A stretch of 64,000 bases of DNA from Lactobacillus mulieris (GTDB taxonomy: Bacteria; Bacillota; Bacilli; Lactobacillales; Lactobacillaceae): contig NZ_SDGL01000001.1 of NCBI RefSeq assembly GCF_007095465.1, forward strand, positions 1-64,000, written 5' to 3'. Shown one piece after another: positions 24,222-35,088 of this stretch; the stretch's first letter is position 1; each line of letters begins with the position of its first letter. Under the pieces are notes generated by a model. It was not told where the DNA came from and ran no database searches. It saw nothing but the letters and a program-made list of their open reading frames with translations. Made by a program: the position numbers and the translations under genes.

Positions 24222-25646
24222 TTATAAATTTTTATCCATATTGAATGTTAATTTACTCATATTAATACTTTCGGTTAACATCTTGCCCCATAATTTTTCA
24301 GTTTGTTCACGAGTATAACGAACAGTTTCTTGATTTTCTTTAGTCAAGAATTCTGTTAATTCTTCACCCTTCAAATCTCCTGCCTTAGCAACAACTTCTT
24401 CAATTCTTGCTCTAAAGTAGCGACGCATTTCAATTAGATAATCTGTATCAAATTGAACAAATTGTGGGTAATGACTTTCAACAGTTGCCGCTACTGCCTT
24501 GTAGAACCACCAGGCATCTTTTTGATTGAAAGTTAAGCTAGTATTCTTAAAACTTTCTTCAGTATCGTTCATATTGGCGAAGAATGGAATAAATGGTGTA
24601 AAGGTTGGTCCACCAATACATAACCAGTAAATCGCAGCCTTGTCTTCTGGCAAGTCATTTCTAATTTGTAAGATGTGGGCATTTTGAGTTCTATTTAAAC
24701 CAATTGGACGGTAGCGATGCTTTTCTTCATCAGTACCCTTGCCATATGGATCAAATGGAGTTTCTTGATAGTGACTACCTAAAACAAAAGTAATATCATC
24801 AGGATTAATTAATTTTTCTGCCTTACGAATAAATGGTAAATCGCCATCTTCAGGATCTTGTTCAATACTTGGATTGAAGTATCTTTGAGCGTACCAAACA
24901 CGGCTAGTGTTGTAATGACGGTCTTTTTCATTGTATGTACCAAAAATGTGTCGGAAGTTAAAGCCTTCTCGATCAACATTTAAGTGGTGCTTTTCAACGA
25001 ACTCTTGAATACCTTCACTCCACATAAAGTTGTCAGGATCGTTAAAGTCAACTTGCTCAATTGAAACTCGGTTTGCCGCAACTGCATAGCAATCATCTGG
25101 AATTCTTTGGGCTACCCAGTGGTGACCGGTAACAATTTCCATGTACCAAACTTCATCCTTATCACCGAACAAAACTGAATTACCAGCTGCAGAACCATAC
25201 TTTTTAATTAAATCACCCAATAATTTAACTCCATCACGGGCTGAGTCAATATAAGGTGCTACCACATTTTGCATACAGTCTTCATCAAGACCATCAACAA
25301 CTAAGGGATCGAACGCTAAAGTTCTTTCATTACCATAAGTTGATTCAGTACAAGACATCGCAACGTTCTTTTCATTGATGCCACTTTCTTCATAGTAACC
25401 TAATTTTTTGTAATCAACATTAGGAACTGCTTGCGTTCTATATGCCCAATCTGGCAAATCCATTTCAAATTTATTAAGCCATGACTTAATATGGCGGCCT
25501 TTTTCACCTTTAACAGCAGGCTTTACCACAAATTTTTGTGGAGTAATTGGTAAAAATGTGTCATCATTTCTAGCAATCATTGTTGAGCCATCAATAGATG
25601 CTTTTTTACCAACTAAAATAGTTGTACATGCGCTTAATTCTTTCAT
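24222..25646 (-). CDS. pepD: Dipeptidase A, peptidase family C69
   Basis: Cytoplasmic Ntn-hydrolase dipeptidase. The N-terminus MKELSACTTILVGKKAS places the nucleophilic cysteine (C7) as in the lactobacillar PepD family, in which it becomes the N-terminal residue after processing; DGSTMIARNDD follows. Length is 474 residues with the start at 25646, chosen for AAGGAG 7 nt upstream; a longer reading would overlap ftsY. It lies 10 bp after ftsY and may be co-transcribed with it. It would finish digesting peptides imported by Opp. Confidence 0.93.
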   Translation of the reverse strand: MKELSACTTILVGKKASIDGSTMIARNDDTFLPITPQKFVVKPAVKGEKGRHIKSWLNKFEMDLPDWAYRTQAVPNVDYKKLGYYEESGINEKNVAMSCTESTYGNERTLAFDPLVVDGLDEDCMQNVVAPYIDSARDGVKLLGDLIKKYGSAAGNSVLFGDKDEVWYMEIVTGHHWVAQRIPDDCYAVAANRVSIEQVDFNDPDNFMWSEGIQEFVEKHHLNVDREGFNFRHIFGTYNEKDRHYNTSRVWYAQRYFNPSIEQDPEDGDLPFIRKAEKLINPDDITFVLGSHYQETPFDPYGKGTDEEKHRYRPIGLNRTQNAHILQIRNDLPEDKAAIYWLCIGGPTFTPFIPFFANMNDTEESFKNTSLTFNQKDAWWFYKAVAATVESHYPQFVQFDTDYLIEMRRYFRARIEEVVAKAGDLKGEELTEFLTKENQETVRYTREQTEKLWGKMLTESINMSKLTFNMDKNL

Positions 25647-25656
25647 TTTTTTCTCC

Positions 25657-26961
25657 TTATACAATGCCGTGGAATAAACCAACAGCATAACTAGCTGCAT
25701 CAAAATCAGCTAAATCTTCTGCCTTTTCACCTAGACCAACTAATTTAACAGGTAATTTCATTTCATTTCTGATTGCTAAAATTACCCCACCTTTTGAAGA
25801 ACCATCTAACTTAGTTAAAACTAATCCAGTTAACTTAGTAGTCTTATCAAAATCCTTTGCTTGAAGTAAGGCATTTTGTCCAGTTGAGCCGTCTAAAACC
25901 AATAATGTTTCACTTGGTTCTTCTGGCAGTAACTTTTTGATAGTACGTTCTATTTTTTCAAGTTCTTTCATTAAGTTTTGCTTATTTTGAAGTCGACCTG
26001 CTGTATCAACTAAAACATAGTCTGCCTTTTCTTCTAAGCCATGTTTAACACCATCATAGACTACACTTGCTGGATCAGCTTGAACGGGACCTGTTACAAC
26101 TTCTGTTTCAGTACGTCTTCCCCATTCTTTTAGCTGTTCAACTGCACCAGCTCTAAAAGTATCAGCTGCAACTAAGACAACTTTCTTACCTTGATTCTTG
26201 AAACGTTGGGCCAATTTACCGATAGTTGTAGTTTTACCAGCTCCATTAACCCCAACAAAAAGGTAAACATTAGTCTTACCATCATTATACGTTAATTTTT
26301 CAGCCTCTGAATCACCATTTTGATCGTAAATGTCTACTAATTTTTGGACAATTAATTTTTTGAGTTCATCGTGACTCTTGGCATTTTGCAATTTTGCTTC
26401 GTCTTTTAGCTGTTCAACTAGTTCTTCACTAGTTTCAAAACCAACATCAGATTCAATTAGCAAATCTTCTAATTCATCAAAGAAGTCTTCATCAACACTT
26501 CTAAATTGAGCAAAAAAGGCATTAAGTCTAGCTCCAAAGCCCTGATTAGTCTTTTTCAAGCCACTATCATAAAGCTCTTGCGTTTTACTTTCGCTAGATT
26601 CTGCTTCAGGTTCTGTTTCTTCGCCTTTTTCTTCTTCTGAGCTACTATCTTCAACTTCTTGACTAGCCACAATATCTTTTTCTGGCTTTGAATCAACAAC
26701 TTCTTCAGAATCAGTTTGCTCTTCTTTGGTAAAACTTACTTCCGGCTCATTTTTTACTTCATCAGAAGCTGAACTTTCATTTTTATCTTCAGCTGCTTCC
26801 GCATTAGTTTCAATTTCCGCTGATTTATTTTCTTCTGGTTTTACTTCATTAGTTTCTTCAGCAACTTCCGCCTTTTCCTCTTCTGGCTTAGAAGGAGCCT
26901 GCTTAGCTTTTTCCTCATTATTCCCAAATAATGTTTTTTTAATTTTGTCAAATAATCCCAT
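25657..26961 (-). CDS. ftsY: Signal recognition particle receptor FtsY
   Basis: Membrane-associated receptor GTPase for SRP. The 434 residues start with a long, highly acidic A domain (about 15-130, rich in Glu, Ser and Lys), then the NG domain with GVNGAGKTTTIGKLA, DTFRAGA, DTAGRL and TKLDG. Its ATG overlaps the smc stop (TAATG). The order rnc-smc-ftsY is conserved in Firmicutes. Confidence 0.97.
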   Translation of the reverse strand: MGLFDKIKKTLFGNNEEKAKQAPSKPEEEKAEVAEETNEVKPEENKSAEIETNAEAAEDKNESSASDEVKNEPEVSFTKEEQTDSEEVVDSKPEKDIVASQEVEDSSSEEEKGEETEPEAESSESKTQELYDSGLKKTNQGFGARLNAFFAQFRSVDEDFFDELEDLLIESDVGFETSEELVEQLKDEAKLQNAKSHDELKKLIVQKLVDIYDQNGDSEAEKLTYNDGKTNVYLFVGVNGAGKTTTIGKLAQRFKNQGKKVVLVAADTFRAGAVEQLKEWGRRTETEVVTGPVQADPASVVYDGVKHGLEEKADYVLVDTAGRLQNKQNLMKELEKIERTIKKLLPEEPSETLLVLDGSTGQNALLQAKDFDKTTKLTGLVLTKLDGSSKGGVILAIRNEMKLPVKLVGLGEKAEDLADFDAASYAVGLFHGIV

Positions 26962-29900
26962 TAACTCACCTCATCATTATCTTTAATCTCTTTCAATGAC
27001 ACTGAAAGAACCTGTGATACTCCTGATTCTTGCATAACTACACCATACAATTGATCTGCTTTTTCCATAGTTCCACGTCGGTGGGTAATCACAATAAATT
27101 GTGTATGCATATCATAATGATGTAAAAACTTAGCAAATCTTGTTACATTTGCATCATCAAGAGCAGCTTCTACTTCATCAAGGATACAGAAAGGTACTGG
27201 ATTTACTTGTAAAATTGCAAAAAGCAAAGTTATTGCTGTTAAGGCTCTTTCTCCACCAGAAAGCAAACTTAACTTTTGGAGCTTTTTACCAGGTGGTTGA
27301 GCAATAATTTCAATCCCTGTTTCTAATAGATTATCACTATCAGTTAAAACCAACTTAGCATTTCCACCACCAAAGACAACTGGGAAAATTTGGCTAAAGC
27401 TCTTGGCAATTTCTTTAAATGCGTGACTAAAGCGCTTCTTAACTTCTTCATCAAGGTTAGCCATTGATTTTTCAATGTCTTCTTTAGCTTTAAGTAAATC
27501 AGCTTGTTGTCCAGTTAAAAAGTCATAACGGCTCTTAACCTCTTCATATTCTTCAATTGAAGACAAGTTAACAGGGCCAATATCATCTAAACTCATCTGA
27601 TGCAATTTAACGCTTTTGGCTAATCTAGCCTGATTTTCAGAATTATTTTCAATTTCAGCCTGATTTAGAGCCATTTCATAAGTTAAAGCATATTCATCAC
27701 GTAATTTATCAAGATGTTGCTTCATCTTAGTTTTAACTTGCGCTAAACTGACAGAATAACTTTCCTGCTCAGTTGCTGCATCTTTTCGCAAGTCGTAATT
27801 TCGAGTGAAACTAGCATCTAATTGGCTAATCTGAGCATCTAATTGTCCCAAGTGACTACTAATTTCTTTTAATTTTACTTCTAGTTCTTGTTTTTCTTTA
27901 GTCAATTCAGTAATTTTTTGAACTTTTTGAGCTTTTTGCTCAGCTGTTAATTCTTTATTAGAAGTTAAATCAGCTAGCTTAGTTTCTAAAAGTTTTACTT
28001 GGGATGTACTAGTCTCTTTTTGAGATGCTAAATCATGTAACTTAGCTTTCAAATTGTTTTTTTGATTGTGAAGAACAGCTAATTTTGGATTCAACTCTGC
28101 AAGCTTGGCTTGAACATCTTTATTAAGATTTGCAAAATCATCAATCTGATCTTTCTTTTCGGCCATTGCCTGTTTTTGTTTTTCTAAGCGGTCATTGATT
28201 TGCGTTTGTATTTGTTTTTTCTCTTTAATTTTTTCTTCTAAACGCTTGATTTCTGCTGCTCTTTCATCAGCACGATTTTGATAGAGATGATGCGCTTCTT
28301 TAAGACGCTTAACTTCACTTTCTTTGTTTTGATAACTTAAAGCTAATGCACTTAAATCTTGAATAGCCACTTGTAGTTCATCATTTAAGCTTGCAAAAAT
28401 CTTTTTTTCTTTAGAAATTTTTTTATCTAAAGTAATAATCTTCTCTTTAGCTGCTTTTACTCCAGCTACCAATTCATTCACAGCTTTAGTTAACTTATTA
28501 ATCTCACCAGCTGTTTGAAGTGGGGAATTATTTCTCTGATTCTTGGCCCCACCAGACATTGAACCACCCGGACTAATAACATCCCCATCTAAAGTAACAA
28601 TACGATAGCGATAGATATGGCTATTAATCTTCATTGCATTATCAATTGTGTCAGCAACAATTACGTTACCCAATAAATAATTAACAGCTACTGATATATC
28701 AACTTGCCCTTTAGTTTTAACTAATTCACTTGCAACTCCAATAAAACCAGGCATCGACTTTAAAGTTGTGACTGTTGATGAAGGAATTGTACTAAATCGC
28801 AAGCCATCTAATGGAAGGAAAGTTGCTCGCCCCATTCGATTTTGCTTGAGTTGCATAATTGCGTTTCTAGAAGATTGCTTAGTATCAGTAACCAAATCCT
28901 GAACACCGCCACCTAGTGCAGTTGTTAAAGCCGCTTCTAACTCAGCTGGGAAATCAAGCAACTCACCAACAGCACCAATAACGCCTTGATATTGATCCAA
29001 ATGATTTAAAATATTTCTAACACCATAGTAATACCCTTCATGGCGCTTTTGAATATTTTCTAACGCTTCTTTCTGAGCCTTAGCTGCTTGATATTTTTGA
29101 CTTATATCTTGCAAAGAGCGATTAGCTAAGTTTTGTTTGGCTGTTAAATCATTAATTAAATCACTTTTTAGTTGAACTTGATTTTGTAAGTTATTTTTCT
29201 TAGCACTAGCTTCTTGACCTTGCTGCTTTAATTGAGTTAGTTCTGCCTCAGCCTTTTCTAGTTCTGCTTCAGCTGTCTTTAATTCAGGCATTGCAGCATT
29301 GTTTAGCCGTTTCAATTCATTTTCTGCATAAACCAAGTCATTATTATTGCTTGTTTGATCTTGCAAGCTTTGAATGTAATCATTACGCAAATTTTCTAAT
29401 TCCTTGCTCAAGGTTTCAGGATCAGAATGTAAGCTTTGCGCATATCCATCCCTCTTTTTAGCTAAAGCAGCTTCTTGAGTAGCAACTTGATCTACTTCTT
29501 TTTGTAAAGAGGCTTCTTTTTCAGTCAAGGAAGATAAGTTCTTTTTTAACTCATTTAACTGATTTTCATACTCATGCTTTGTTGCATCATTATATTGGTC
29601 AGATTGTTCTGCAACTTGTAAATCAGTATTTAAGTTGGAAGTTTCTTGCGTTAGGTTAAGAAGACGTTCTTGCAATGCTTCTTTTTCCTTAGTTGTTTTA
29701 GCTAGTTGATTTTTTTTCTGTGCCAAATCATTTTGAGATTGGCTAACTTCCTCATCAAGCTTATTAAGCAAAATCTTACTTTTTTCTGTTTTTTTAGCTA
29801 GTTCAGTTCTTTTTAGTTCTAAATCTTGTAACTCAAAGGCTAGCAAAGTCTTTAAATCTTTATCTAACCCAGCTTTTTGGAATTTATATTCTTTTGCCAG

Positions 29901-30530
29901 GCTACTTTGCTTATGAAGCGGCTCAACTCGTCCTTCAAGTTCATTAACCAAGTCATTAATTCTGATTAAATTATCAGTAGTTTTAGCTAATTGATTGGTT
30001 GCTGCTTGTTTTTGTTCCTTAAATCGAAGCACTCCAGCAGCCTCTTCAAAGATAGCACGACGATTTTCAGGTCTAGAATTTAAAATTTCATCAACTTTTC
30101 CTTGAGAAATAATTGCTAATGAATCTTGTGAAATTCCAGAATCCATGAACAATGCATGCACATCTTTTAAGCGAACAGTTTGATTATTAATTAAATATTC
30201 GCTATCTCCACTACGTAGGATTCTCCGGGCAACCGTTACACGATCAGCATCGAAGTTAAGAGCACGATTCTTATTTTCAAATACAAGCTCCACTTCCGCA
30301 TGATTCATTGGCGTCCTATACTGGCTACCCGCAAAAATTACGTCTTTCATGTTACTACCACGCAAAGACTTAGCGCTTGACTCACCCATTACCCAGCGAA
30401 TTGCTTCTGTAATGTTACTTTTCCCACTACCGTTTGGACCAACGATACCAGTGATGCCATCGCCAAATTTTATTTTTGTTTTTTCTGCAAAAGATTTAAA
30501 CCCTGTTAGGGTAAGTTCAGTTAATGGCAC
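26961..30530 (-). CDS. smc: Chromosome segregation protein SMC
   Basis: A 1189-residue condensin subunit. The N-terminal half has Walker A GPNGSGKSN, two long coiled coils follow (about 165-500 and 675-1000) around a hinge near 510-660, and the C-terminal half has the signature LSGGERALTAITLLF and Walker B FCILDEVEAALDDAN. It starts at GTG 10 bp after rnc. The length is normal. Confidence 0.97.
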   Translation of the reverse strand: MPLTELTLTGFKSFAEKTKIKFGDGITGIVGPNGSGKSNITEAIRWVMGESSAKSLRGSNMKDVIFAGSQYRTPMNHAEVELVFENKNRALNFDADRVTVARRILRSGDSEYLINNQTVRLKDVHALFMDSGISQDSLAIISQGKVDEILNSRPENRRAIFEEAAGVLRFKEQKQAATNQLAKTTDNLIRINDLVNELEGRVEPLHKQSSLAKEYKFQKAGLDKDLKTLLAFELQDLELKRTELAKKTEKSKILLNKLDEEVSQSQNDLAQKKNQLAKTTKEKEALQERLLNLTQETSNLNTDLQVAEQSDQYNDATKHEYENQLNELKKNLSSLTEKEASLQKEVDQVATQEAALAKKRDGYAQSLHSDPETLSKELENLRNDYIQSLQDQTSNNNDLVYAENELKRLNNAAMPELKTAEAELEKAEAELTQLKQQGQEASAKKNNLQNQVQLKSDLINDLTAKQNLANRSLQDISQKYQAAKAQKEALENIQKRHEGYYYGVRNILNHLDQYQGVIGAVGELLDFPAELEAALTTALGGGVQDLVTDTKQSSRNAIMQLKQNRMGRATFLPLDGLRFSTIPSSTVTTLKSMPGFIGVASELVKTKGQVDISVAVNYLLGNVIVADTIDNAMKINSHIYRYRIVTLDGDVISPGGSMSGGAKNQRNNSPLQTAGEINKLTKAVNELVAGVKAAKEKIITLDKKISKEKKIFASLNDELQVAIQDLSALALSYQNKESEVKRLKEAHHLYQNRADERAAEIKRLEEKIKEKKQIQTQINDRLEKQKQAMAEKKDQIDDFANLNKDVQAKLAELNPKLAVLHNQKNNLKAKLHDLASQKETSTSQVKLLETKLADLTSNKELTAEQKAQKVQKITELTKEKQELEVKLKEISSHLGQLDAQISQLDASFTRNYDLRKDAATEQESYSVSLAQVKTKMKQHLDKLRDEYALTYEMALNQAEIENNSENQARLAKSVKLHQMSLDDIGPVNLSSIEEYEEVKSRYDFLTGQQADLLKAKEDIEKSMANLDEEVKKRFSHAFKEIAKSFSQIFPVVFGGGNAKLVLTDSDNLLETGIEIIAQPPGKKLQKLSLLSGGERALTAITLLFAILQVNPVPFCILDEVEAALDDANVTRFAKFLHHYDMHTQFIVITHRRGTMEKADQLYGVVMQESGVSQVLSVSLKEIKDNDEVS

Positions 30531-30539
30531 CTTTTCACC

Positions 30540-31232
30540 TTATTTCTCTTGATATTTTATTAATGCTAATTTAGCTGCTACTTGTTCAGCTGCTTTTTTA
30601 TTATGTCCACTACCTTCGGAAATTTTCTTTCCTTCAACAAATAATGCTACTTTAAAATTAGAAGGAAGTTTAGTTTCCTCAAGAACTTGATACTCAATCT
30701 TAATTGCACCATTGACTTGTAAAAGCTCTTGTAAATCAGTCTTATAATCTCTTGAATCAGTAAATTCGCCACTATCAATCAATGGATAAACAGTTAATTT
30801 TAAGAATTTTTGAACAGCATCCATTCCTTGATCAAGGAATAACGCCCCATTAAATGCTTCAAAAACATCTTCTAGTAAAGTTTTTCTTTCTCTAGCGCCT
30901 GTTTTTTCTTCGCCGCGCCCCAAATTAATCTCAGCTGGGAAACCACACTCAATAGCAAAGCCAGAAAAGCCTTCTGTACGAACAATGTTAGAACGTAAGC
31001 GGGTTAGCTGCCCTTCATTTAAGCTTGGAAAATGCCGATAGAGATAATCCGAAACAGCTAATTCAAGCACAGCATCTCCTAAAAATTCCAGCTTTTCATA
31101 ATTACCAGCTGACTCCTTAGGATGCTCATTTACATATGAAGAATGTGTAAATGCTTCTTCAAGAAGTGTTTCATTTTTAAACTTAATTCCATATTCTTCA
31201 AATAAGTAATTTTTAAACTTTGTACTTACCAT
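30540..31232 (-). CDS. rnc: Ribonuclease III
   Basis: Cuts double-stranded RNA in rRNA processing and antisense control. The 230 residues have the catalytic signature NYEKLEFLGDAVLEL, and a C-terminal dsRNA-binding domain ending NKKAAEQVAAKLALIKY. First gene of the rnc-smc-ftsY unit. Confidence 0.97.
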   Translation of the reverse strand: MVSTKFKNYLFEEYGIKFKNETLLEEAFTHSSYVNEHPKESAGNYEKLEFLGDAVLELAVSDYLYRHFPSLNEGQLTRLRSNIVRTEGFSGFAIECGFPAEINLGRGEEKTGARERKTLLEDVFEAFNGALFLDQGMDAVQKFLKLTVYPLIDSGEFTDSRDYKTDLQELLQVNGAIKIEYQVLEETKLPSNFKVALFVEGKKISEGSGHNKKAAEQVAAKLALIKYQEK

Positions 31233-31278
31233 CTCAAAATCCTTTCTAAAGCTCTATTATACCTATTTTTCAGTACGC

Positions 31279-31305
31279 AAAAAAGGACCATCTCGGTCCT
31301 TTTTC
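31279..31305. terminator. Terminator after the first oppA-type gene
   Basis: Arms AAAAAAGGACC and GGTCCTTTTT with a 5-nt loop, 12 nt past the oppA stop at 31317 on the minus strand. Confidence 0.85.
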
Positions 31306-31316
31306 AAATATTAAAT

Positions 31317-33077
31317 CTATTTTTTATAAGCAACATAGTACCAGTTAGGGAAGCCATTACCATTACTCTTAGATGGCTGCAAACTGTAACCCGTTAACTT
31401 ATCATTAATTGCCATAATTGAATATGAATTAGTAAGTGGAACCACATAAGCTTGGTTATTCATATATTGTTGCCATTCATGGAATTTCTTCACACGATAT
31501 TTATGATTAAAGGCTTTTTGTGAGTCAATTTCACTAAGCAATTCATTGTTCTTCTTAGTTACAAATCTACTATAGTTAAATTGAGCTGTTTCACTATATA
31601 AATCATTTGGTGATGGTTCACTTGATAAACTCCATGCTCCGATAAACATATCAACGTTAGGAGCATCATTTTTCAATTTATCATAGAATGAATTAAATTC
31701 AATCAAACGTCCACCTGTCAAAACAACGTGCAAGCCCATCTTCTTCCATTGTTGAATGTAGTTTTGAATAACTGCATCTTGAATTGAAGAACCACTCATT
31801 GCTGCTAAGTGAATAGTTAAAGGTTTACCATTTGGCTGAACACGATAAGTTCCACGTTTTTTGTATCCAGCCTTATCAAGTAATTCTTCACCCTTTTTAA
31901 GGTTGAATGAATAACCCTTAGCATCTTTATCAAAGTAATCGCCAAATTGTTTTGGAATCAAGGTTGGAATTCTAAAAGTTAATCCAGATGAATAACGCTT
32001 ATAAACTTGGTTAACGTTCATGCCATAAGCAATAGCTTGACGCAAAGCCTTATTATTCATCTTGGAATCTGTATCCATCACATTCTTGCCAAGAGTTGAA
32101 TTGTATTTACCAACTTTAAATCCAAGATAAGTATATTGAAGAGGAACTTTAGCAATGAAGTTAACATTCTTGGTTGAATTAATGTTTTGCCATTGCGAAT
32201 TAATTACTTGAGTTACATCAAACTTATTTGACTTAATAGATTGTGAAACAGAATTTGGTGAAACAACTGTTGCTGTAATTTGGCTTAACTTTGGAGTGCC
32301 ACGCCAGTAATACTTGTTTGGAACCCAAGTAACTGATTGACCACGAACAATCTTAGATAGTTTATAAGGACCGAAGAACAATGGATTCTTTCTAATCTTA
32401 TCTGATGAAGTTAACTTCTTAAAACTTACATCTTTCAAATAATGATATGGTTCTGCATTTTCCCAAATATAACCATTACCTGATTGAGTCATACCTGGCT
32501 TCATTTCATTAAAGTGAATAACTACTGTCTTACCATCTGGCATTTCAATACCAGAAATAGTGGACGCCTTTCCCTCGTGGTAGTCTTTCATTCCCACAAT
32601 ATCTTCCAAACTTGAAGTATAGTTTTGCGATTGAGTTTCCTTATTAGCAAGTATCTCGTAAGCAAATTCAATATCTTTAGCAACAACTGGTTGCCCGTCA
32701 GACCATTTCACATTATCTCTTAATTTAATAGTAGCTGTTTTAGCATTTTGATCAATTTTTATACTTGCAGCACCATCATTTGTGTATCGATATTCATCAT
32801 CAGTTGAGAATAAGCTTTCACTCCCATACTGCATAACCTCACTATCAATTGCACTAGTAGACAATTCATTACTAAAAATCCCAGTAAATGGTGTATCAGT
32901 TTCGATAGCAACATTTACTTTTCCACCCTTTTTAGCAGTCTTAGTTGGAACTGCCTGCTTAAAACTAATCGCTTGCTTAGTAGCATTAGACCCATTATTA
33001 TTGCCACCACAAGCAGTTGTTGTGAGGGCGACTGCTGTCAATAAACCTAAACCTGTAAATACCTTTAAATTTTTCAT
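31317..33077 (-). CDS. oppA: Oligopeptide-binding lipoprotein, OppA copy 1
   Basis: Extracellular solute-binding protein of the peptide permease, SBP family 5. The 586 residues start MKNLKVFTGLGLLTAVALTTTAC, with a signal peptide and lipobox TTAC, slightly off the usual LxxC pattern. The mature protein has typical motifs such as KWSDGQPVVAKD. The start at 33077 is chosen because GAGGAG lies 7 nt upstream; a longer reading adds an acidic stretch unlike a signal peptide. It is a close paralogue of the next gene and is isolated from it by a terminator. Confidence 0.93.
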   Translation of the reverse strand: MKNLKVFTGLGLLTAVALTTTACGGNNNGSNATKQAISFKQAVPTKTAKKGGKVNVAIETDTPFTGIFSNELSTSAIDSEVMQYGSESLFSTDDEYRYTNDGAASIKIDQNAKTATIKLRDNVKWSDGQPVVAKDIEFAYEILANKETQSQNYTSSLEDIVGMKDYHEGKASTISGIEMPDGKTVVIHFNEMKPGMTQSGNGYIWENAEPYHYLKDVSFKKLTSSDKIRKNPLFFGPYKLSKIVRGQSVTWVPNKYYWRGTPKLSQITATVVSPNSVSQSIKSNKFDVTQVINSQWQNINSTKNVNFIAKVPLQYTYLGFKVGKYNSTLGKNVMDTDSKMNNKALRQAIAYGMNVNQVYKRYSSGLTFRIPTLIPKQFGDYFDKDAKGYSFNLKKGEELLDKAGYKKRGTYRVQPNGKPLTIHLAAMSGSSIQDAVIQNYIQQWKKMGLHVVLTGGRLIEFNSFYDKLKNDAPNVDMFIGAWSLSSEPSPNDLYSETAQFNYSRFVTKKNNELLSEIDSQKAFNHKYRVKKFHEWQQYMNNQAYVVPLTNSYSIMAINDKLTGYSLQPSKSNGNGFPNWYYVAYKK

Positions 33078-33203
33078 ATTATTCTCCTCATCGTCATCCA
33101 ATGACAATAACTATTTTACCACCAAAATTTAATGAAAAAAAGCATAGTTATTTTTTATAGAAATTTATTTTTATTTAAACTAAAGAATAAAAAATGAGAA
33201 AAC

Positions 33204-33232
33204 AAAAAAGATTCCTTTCAGGAATCTTTTTC
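33204..33232 (-). terminator. Terminator between the two oppA genes
   Basis: Arms AAAAAAGATTCC and GGAATCTTTTT with a 5-nt loop, about 33 nt past the stop of the upstream oppA. Confidence 0.85.
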
Positions 33233-33264
33233 GAGGTATTATTCGGTTTGTATCGGTTTATTTT

Positions 33265-35037
33265 TTATTTTGCGTAAGCAACATAGTACCAGTTTGGTTG
33301 ACCGTTACCATTACCGAGACTTGGCTTCAAACTATAACCTGTCAACTTGTTGTTAATAGCAGAAATTTCATAACCATTTGATACTGGAACAACATAAGCT
33401 TCATCGTTCATATACTTTTGCCATTCGTGGAATTTCTTCACACGGTAACTATTGTTAAATGCTTTTTGTGAATCAATTTCATTTAACAATTGAGTATTCT
33501 TCTTAGTTACAAATCTTGCAAAGTTAAATGGTGCTTGCTCACTGTATAAGTCAGCTGGTGATGGTTCACTAGAAAGTGACCAACCAGCCATAAACATATC
33601 GATATTAGGAGAATCATTTTGAATCTTATCATAGAATGAATTTGATTCCATTAAACGACCTGATGAAAGCTTAACATCTAAACCAATCTTTCTCCATTGT
33701 TGGATGTAGTTTTGTGTAATAGAGTCACTTACTGAGCTACCACTTCTAGCAGCAAGGTAAATTACTAACTTCTTACCATTTGGTTGAACACGATATTTAC
33801 CCTTTTTCTTGTATCCAGCCTTATCTAAGATTTGTTCAGCCTTCTTCAAGTTGTATGAATATGCATCAGCATTCTTACTGAAGTATTTACCAAACTGTTC
33901 TGGAATTAAAGTAGGAACTCTAAATGCAAGACCGTTAAAGTAACGTTTGTAAGCTTCATTAACGTTCATAGCATATGCAATAGCTTGACGAAGAGCCTTG
34001 TTATTCATCTTAGAATTCTTGTCCATCACATTCTTGCCAGTCTTAGTATCGTATTTACCAACCTTAAATCCTAAATAACTGTAAGAAAGAGGTACTTGGG
34101 CAATAAAGTTAACGCCTTTAGTATTCTTCACATTATTCCATTGTGAATTGATAACTTGGGCAACATCAAATTTCTTACTCTTAATTGATTGAGTTACTGA
34201 GTTAGTACCAACAACTGTAGCAACAATCTTCTTAAGCTTTGGAGTTCCACGCCAGTAGTACTTATTTGGAACCCAAGTAGTTGATTGACCACGTACGATA
34301 CTTTGTAACTTATATGGACCAAAGAATAGTGGGTTCTTTCTAACCTTGTCGCTAGATTCTAAGTCTTTAAAAGCGACATCTTTCAAGTAGTGGTATGGAA
34401 CCGCAGTTTCCCAGAAGTAACCATTACCTGATTGGGTCATACCTGGCTTCATTTCCTTGAAGTGTAAAACAACTTTACGTCCATTTTCACCATCTGGCAT
34501 TTCAATACCAGAAATAGTTGAAGACTTGCCTTCATGATATTCTTCAAGACCAACAATATCAGCTAAAGAAGAAGTATAACGTTGAGAATTAGTATCCTTG
34601 TTAGCAATAATTTCATATGCGTATTCAATGTCTTTGGCAGTTACTTGCTTACCATCTGACCATTTAACACCTTTTTTCACTTCAATTGTAATGGTCTTAG
34701 CATTCTTGTCTAACTTGAAAGTAGCTGCACCTTTGTTAGTAAATTTATATGAATCATCTGTAGCAAGTAATGATTCATTACCAAATTGCATAACTTCTGA
34801 ATCGGTTGAAGTTGTTGATAATTCGTTACTAAAGATTCCTGTAAATGGGGAATCAGTTTCAATTGCATAATTTACTGTACCACCACTCTTAGCAGTTTTG
34901 GTTGGGACAGTATCCTTAAACTTAGAAACTGAACTTGCTGAATTTGAACTTGAATTTGAATTACTACCACATGCTGTTAATGTAAGAGCAACCCCTGTAA
35001 GTAATCCAATAGAGCTTAACACCTTTACTTTGCTCAT
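33265..35037 (-). CDS. oppA: Oligopeptide-binding lipoprotein, OppA copy 2
   Basis: A 590-residue SBP family 5 lipoprotein with signal peptide MSKVKVLSSIGLLTGVALTLTAC and canonical lipobox LTAC. It aligns with copy 1 along its whole length, so the two are a tandem duplication, perhaps with different peptide preferences. It has its own promoter (35089-35117) and a terminator on each side, so it can be expressed apart from oppDFBC. The ATG follows GGAGGG. Confidence 0.95.
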   Translation of the reverse strand: MSKVKVLSSIGLLTGVALTLTACGSNSNSSSNSASSVSKFKDTVPTKTAKSGGTVNYAIETDSPFTGIFSNELSTTSTDSEVMQFGNESLLATDDSYKFTNKGAATFKLDKNAKTITIEVKKGVKWSDGKQVTAKDIEYAYEIIANKDTNSQRYTSSLADIVGLEEYHEGKSSTISGIEMPDGENGRKVVLHFKEMKPGMTQSGNGYFWETAVPYHYLKDVAFKDLESSDKVRKNPLFFGPYKLQSIVRGQSTTWVPNKYYWRGTPKLKKIVATVVGTNSVTQSIKSKKFDVAQVINSQWNNVKNTKGVNFIAQVPLSYSYLGFKVGKYDTKTGKNVMDKNSKMNNKALRQAIAYAMNVNEAYKRYFNGLAFRVPTLIPEQFGKYFSKNADAYSYNLKKAEQILDKAGYKKKGKYRVQPNGKKLVIYLAARSGSSVSDSITQNYIQQWRKIGLDVKLSSGRLMESNSFYDKIQNDSPNIDMFMAGWSLSSEPSPADLYSEQAPFNFARFVTKKNTQLLNEIDSQKAFNNSYRVKKFHEWQKYMNDEAYVVPVSNGYEISAINNKLTGYSLKPSLGNGNGQPNWYYVAYAK

Positions 35038-35088
35038 ATGACATTCCCTCCATTTGTTTGTCGGTTCATATCCAATTTGATGTTTTTA

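Noticed and set aside
33078-33107. A ten-codon acidic extension of OppA copy 1
   Set aside because: It would place acidic residues before the signal peptide; the internal ATG has GAGGAG upstream.
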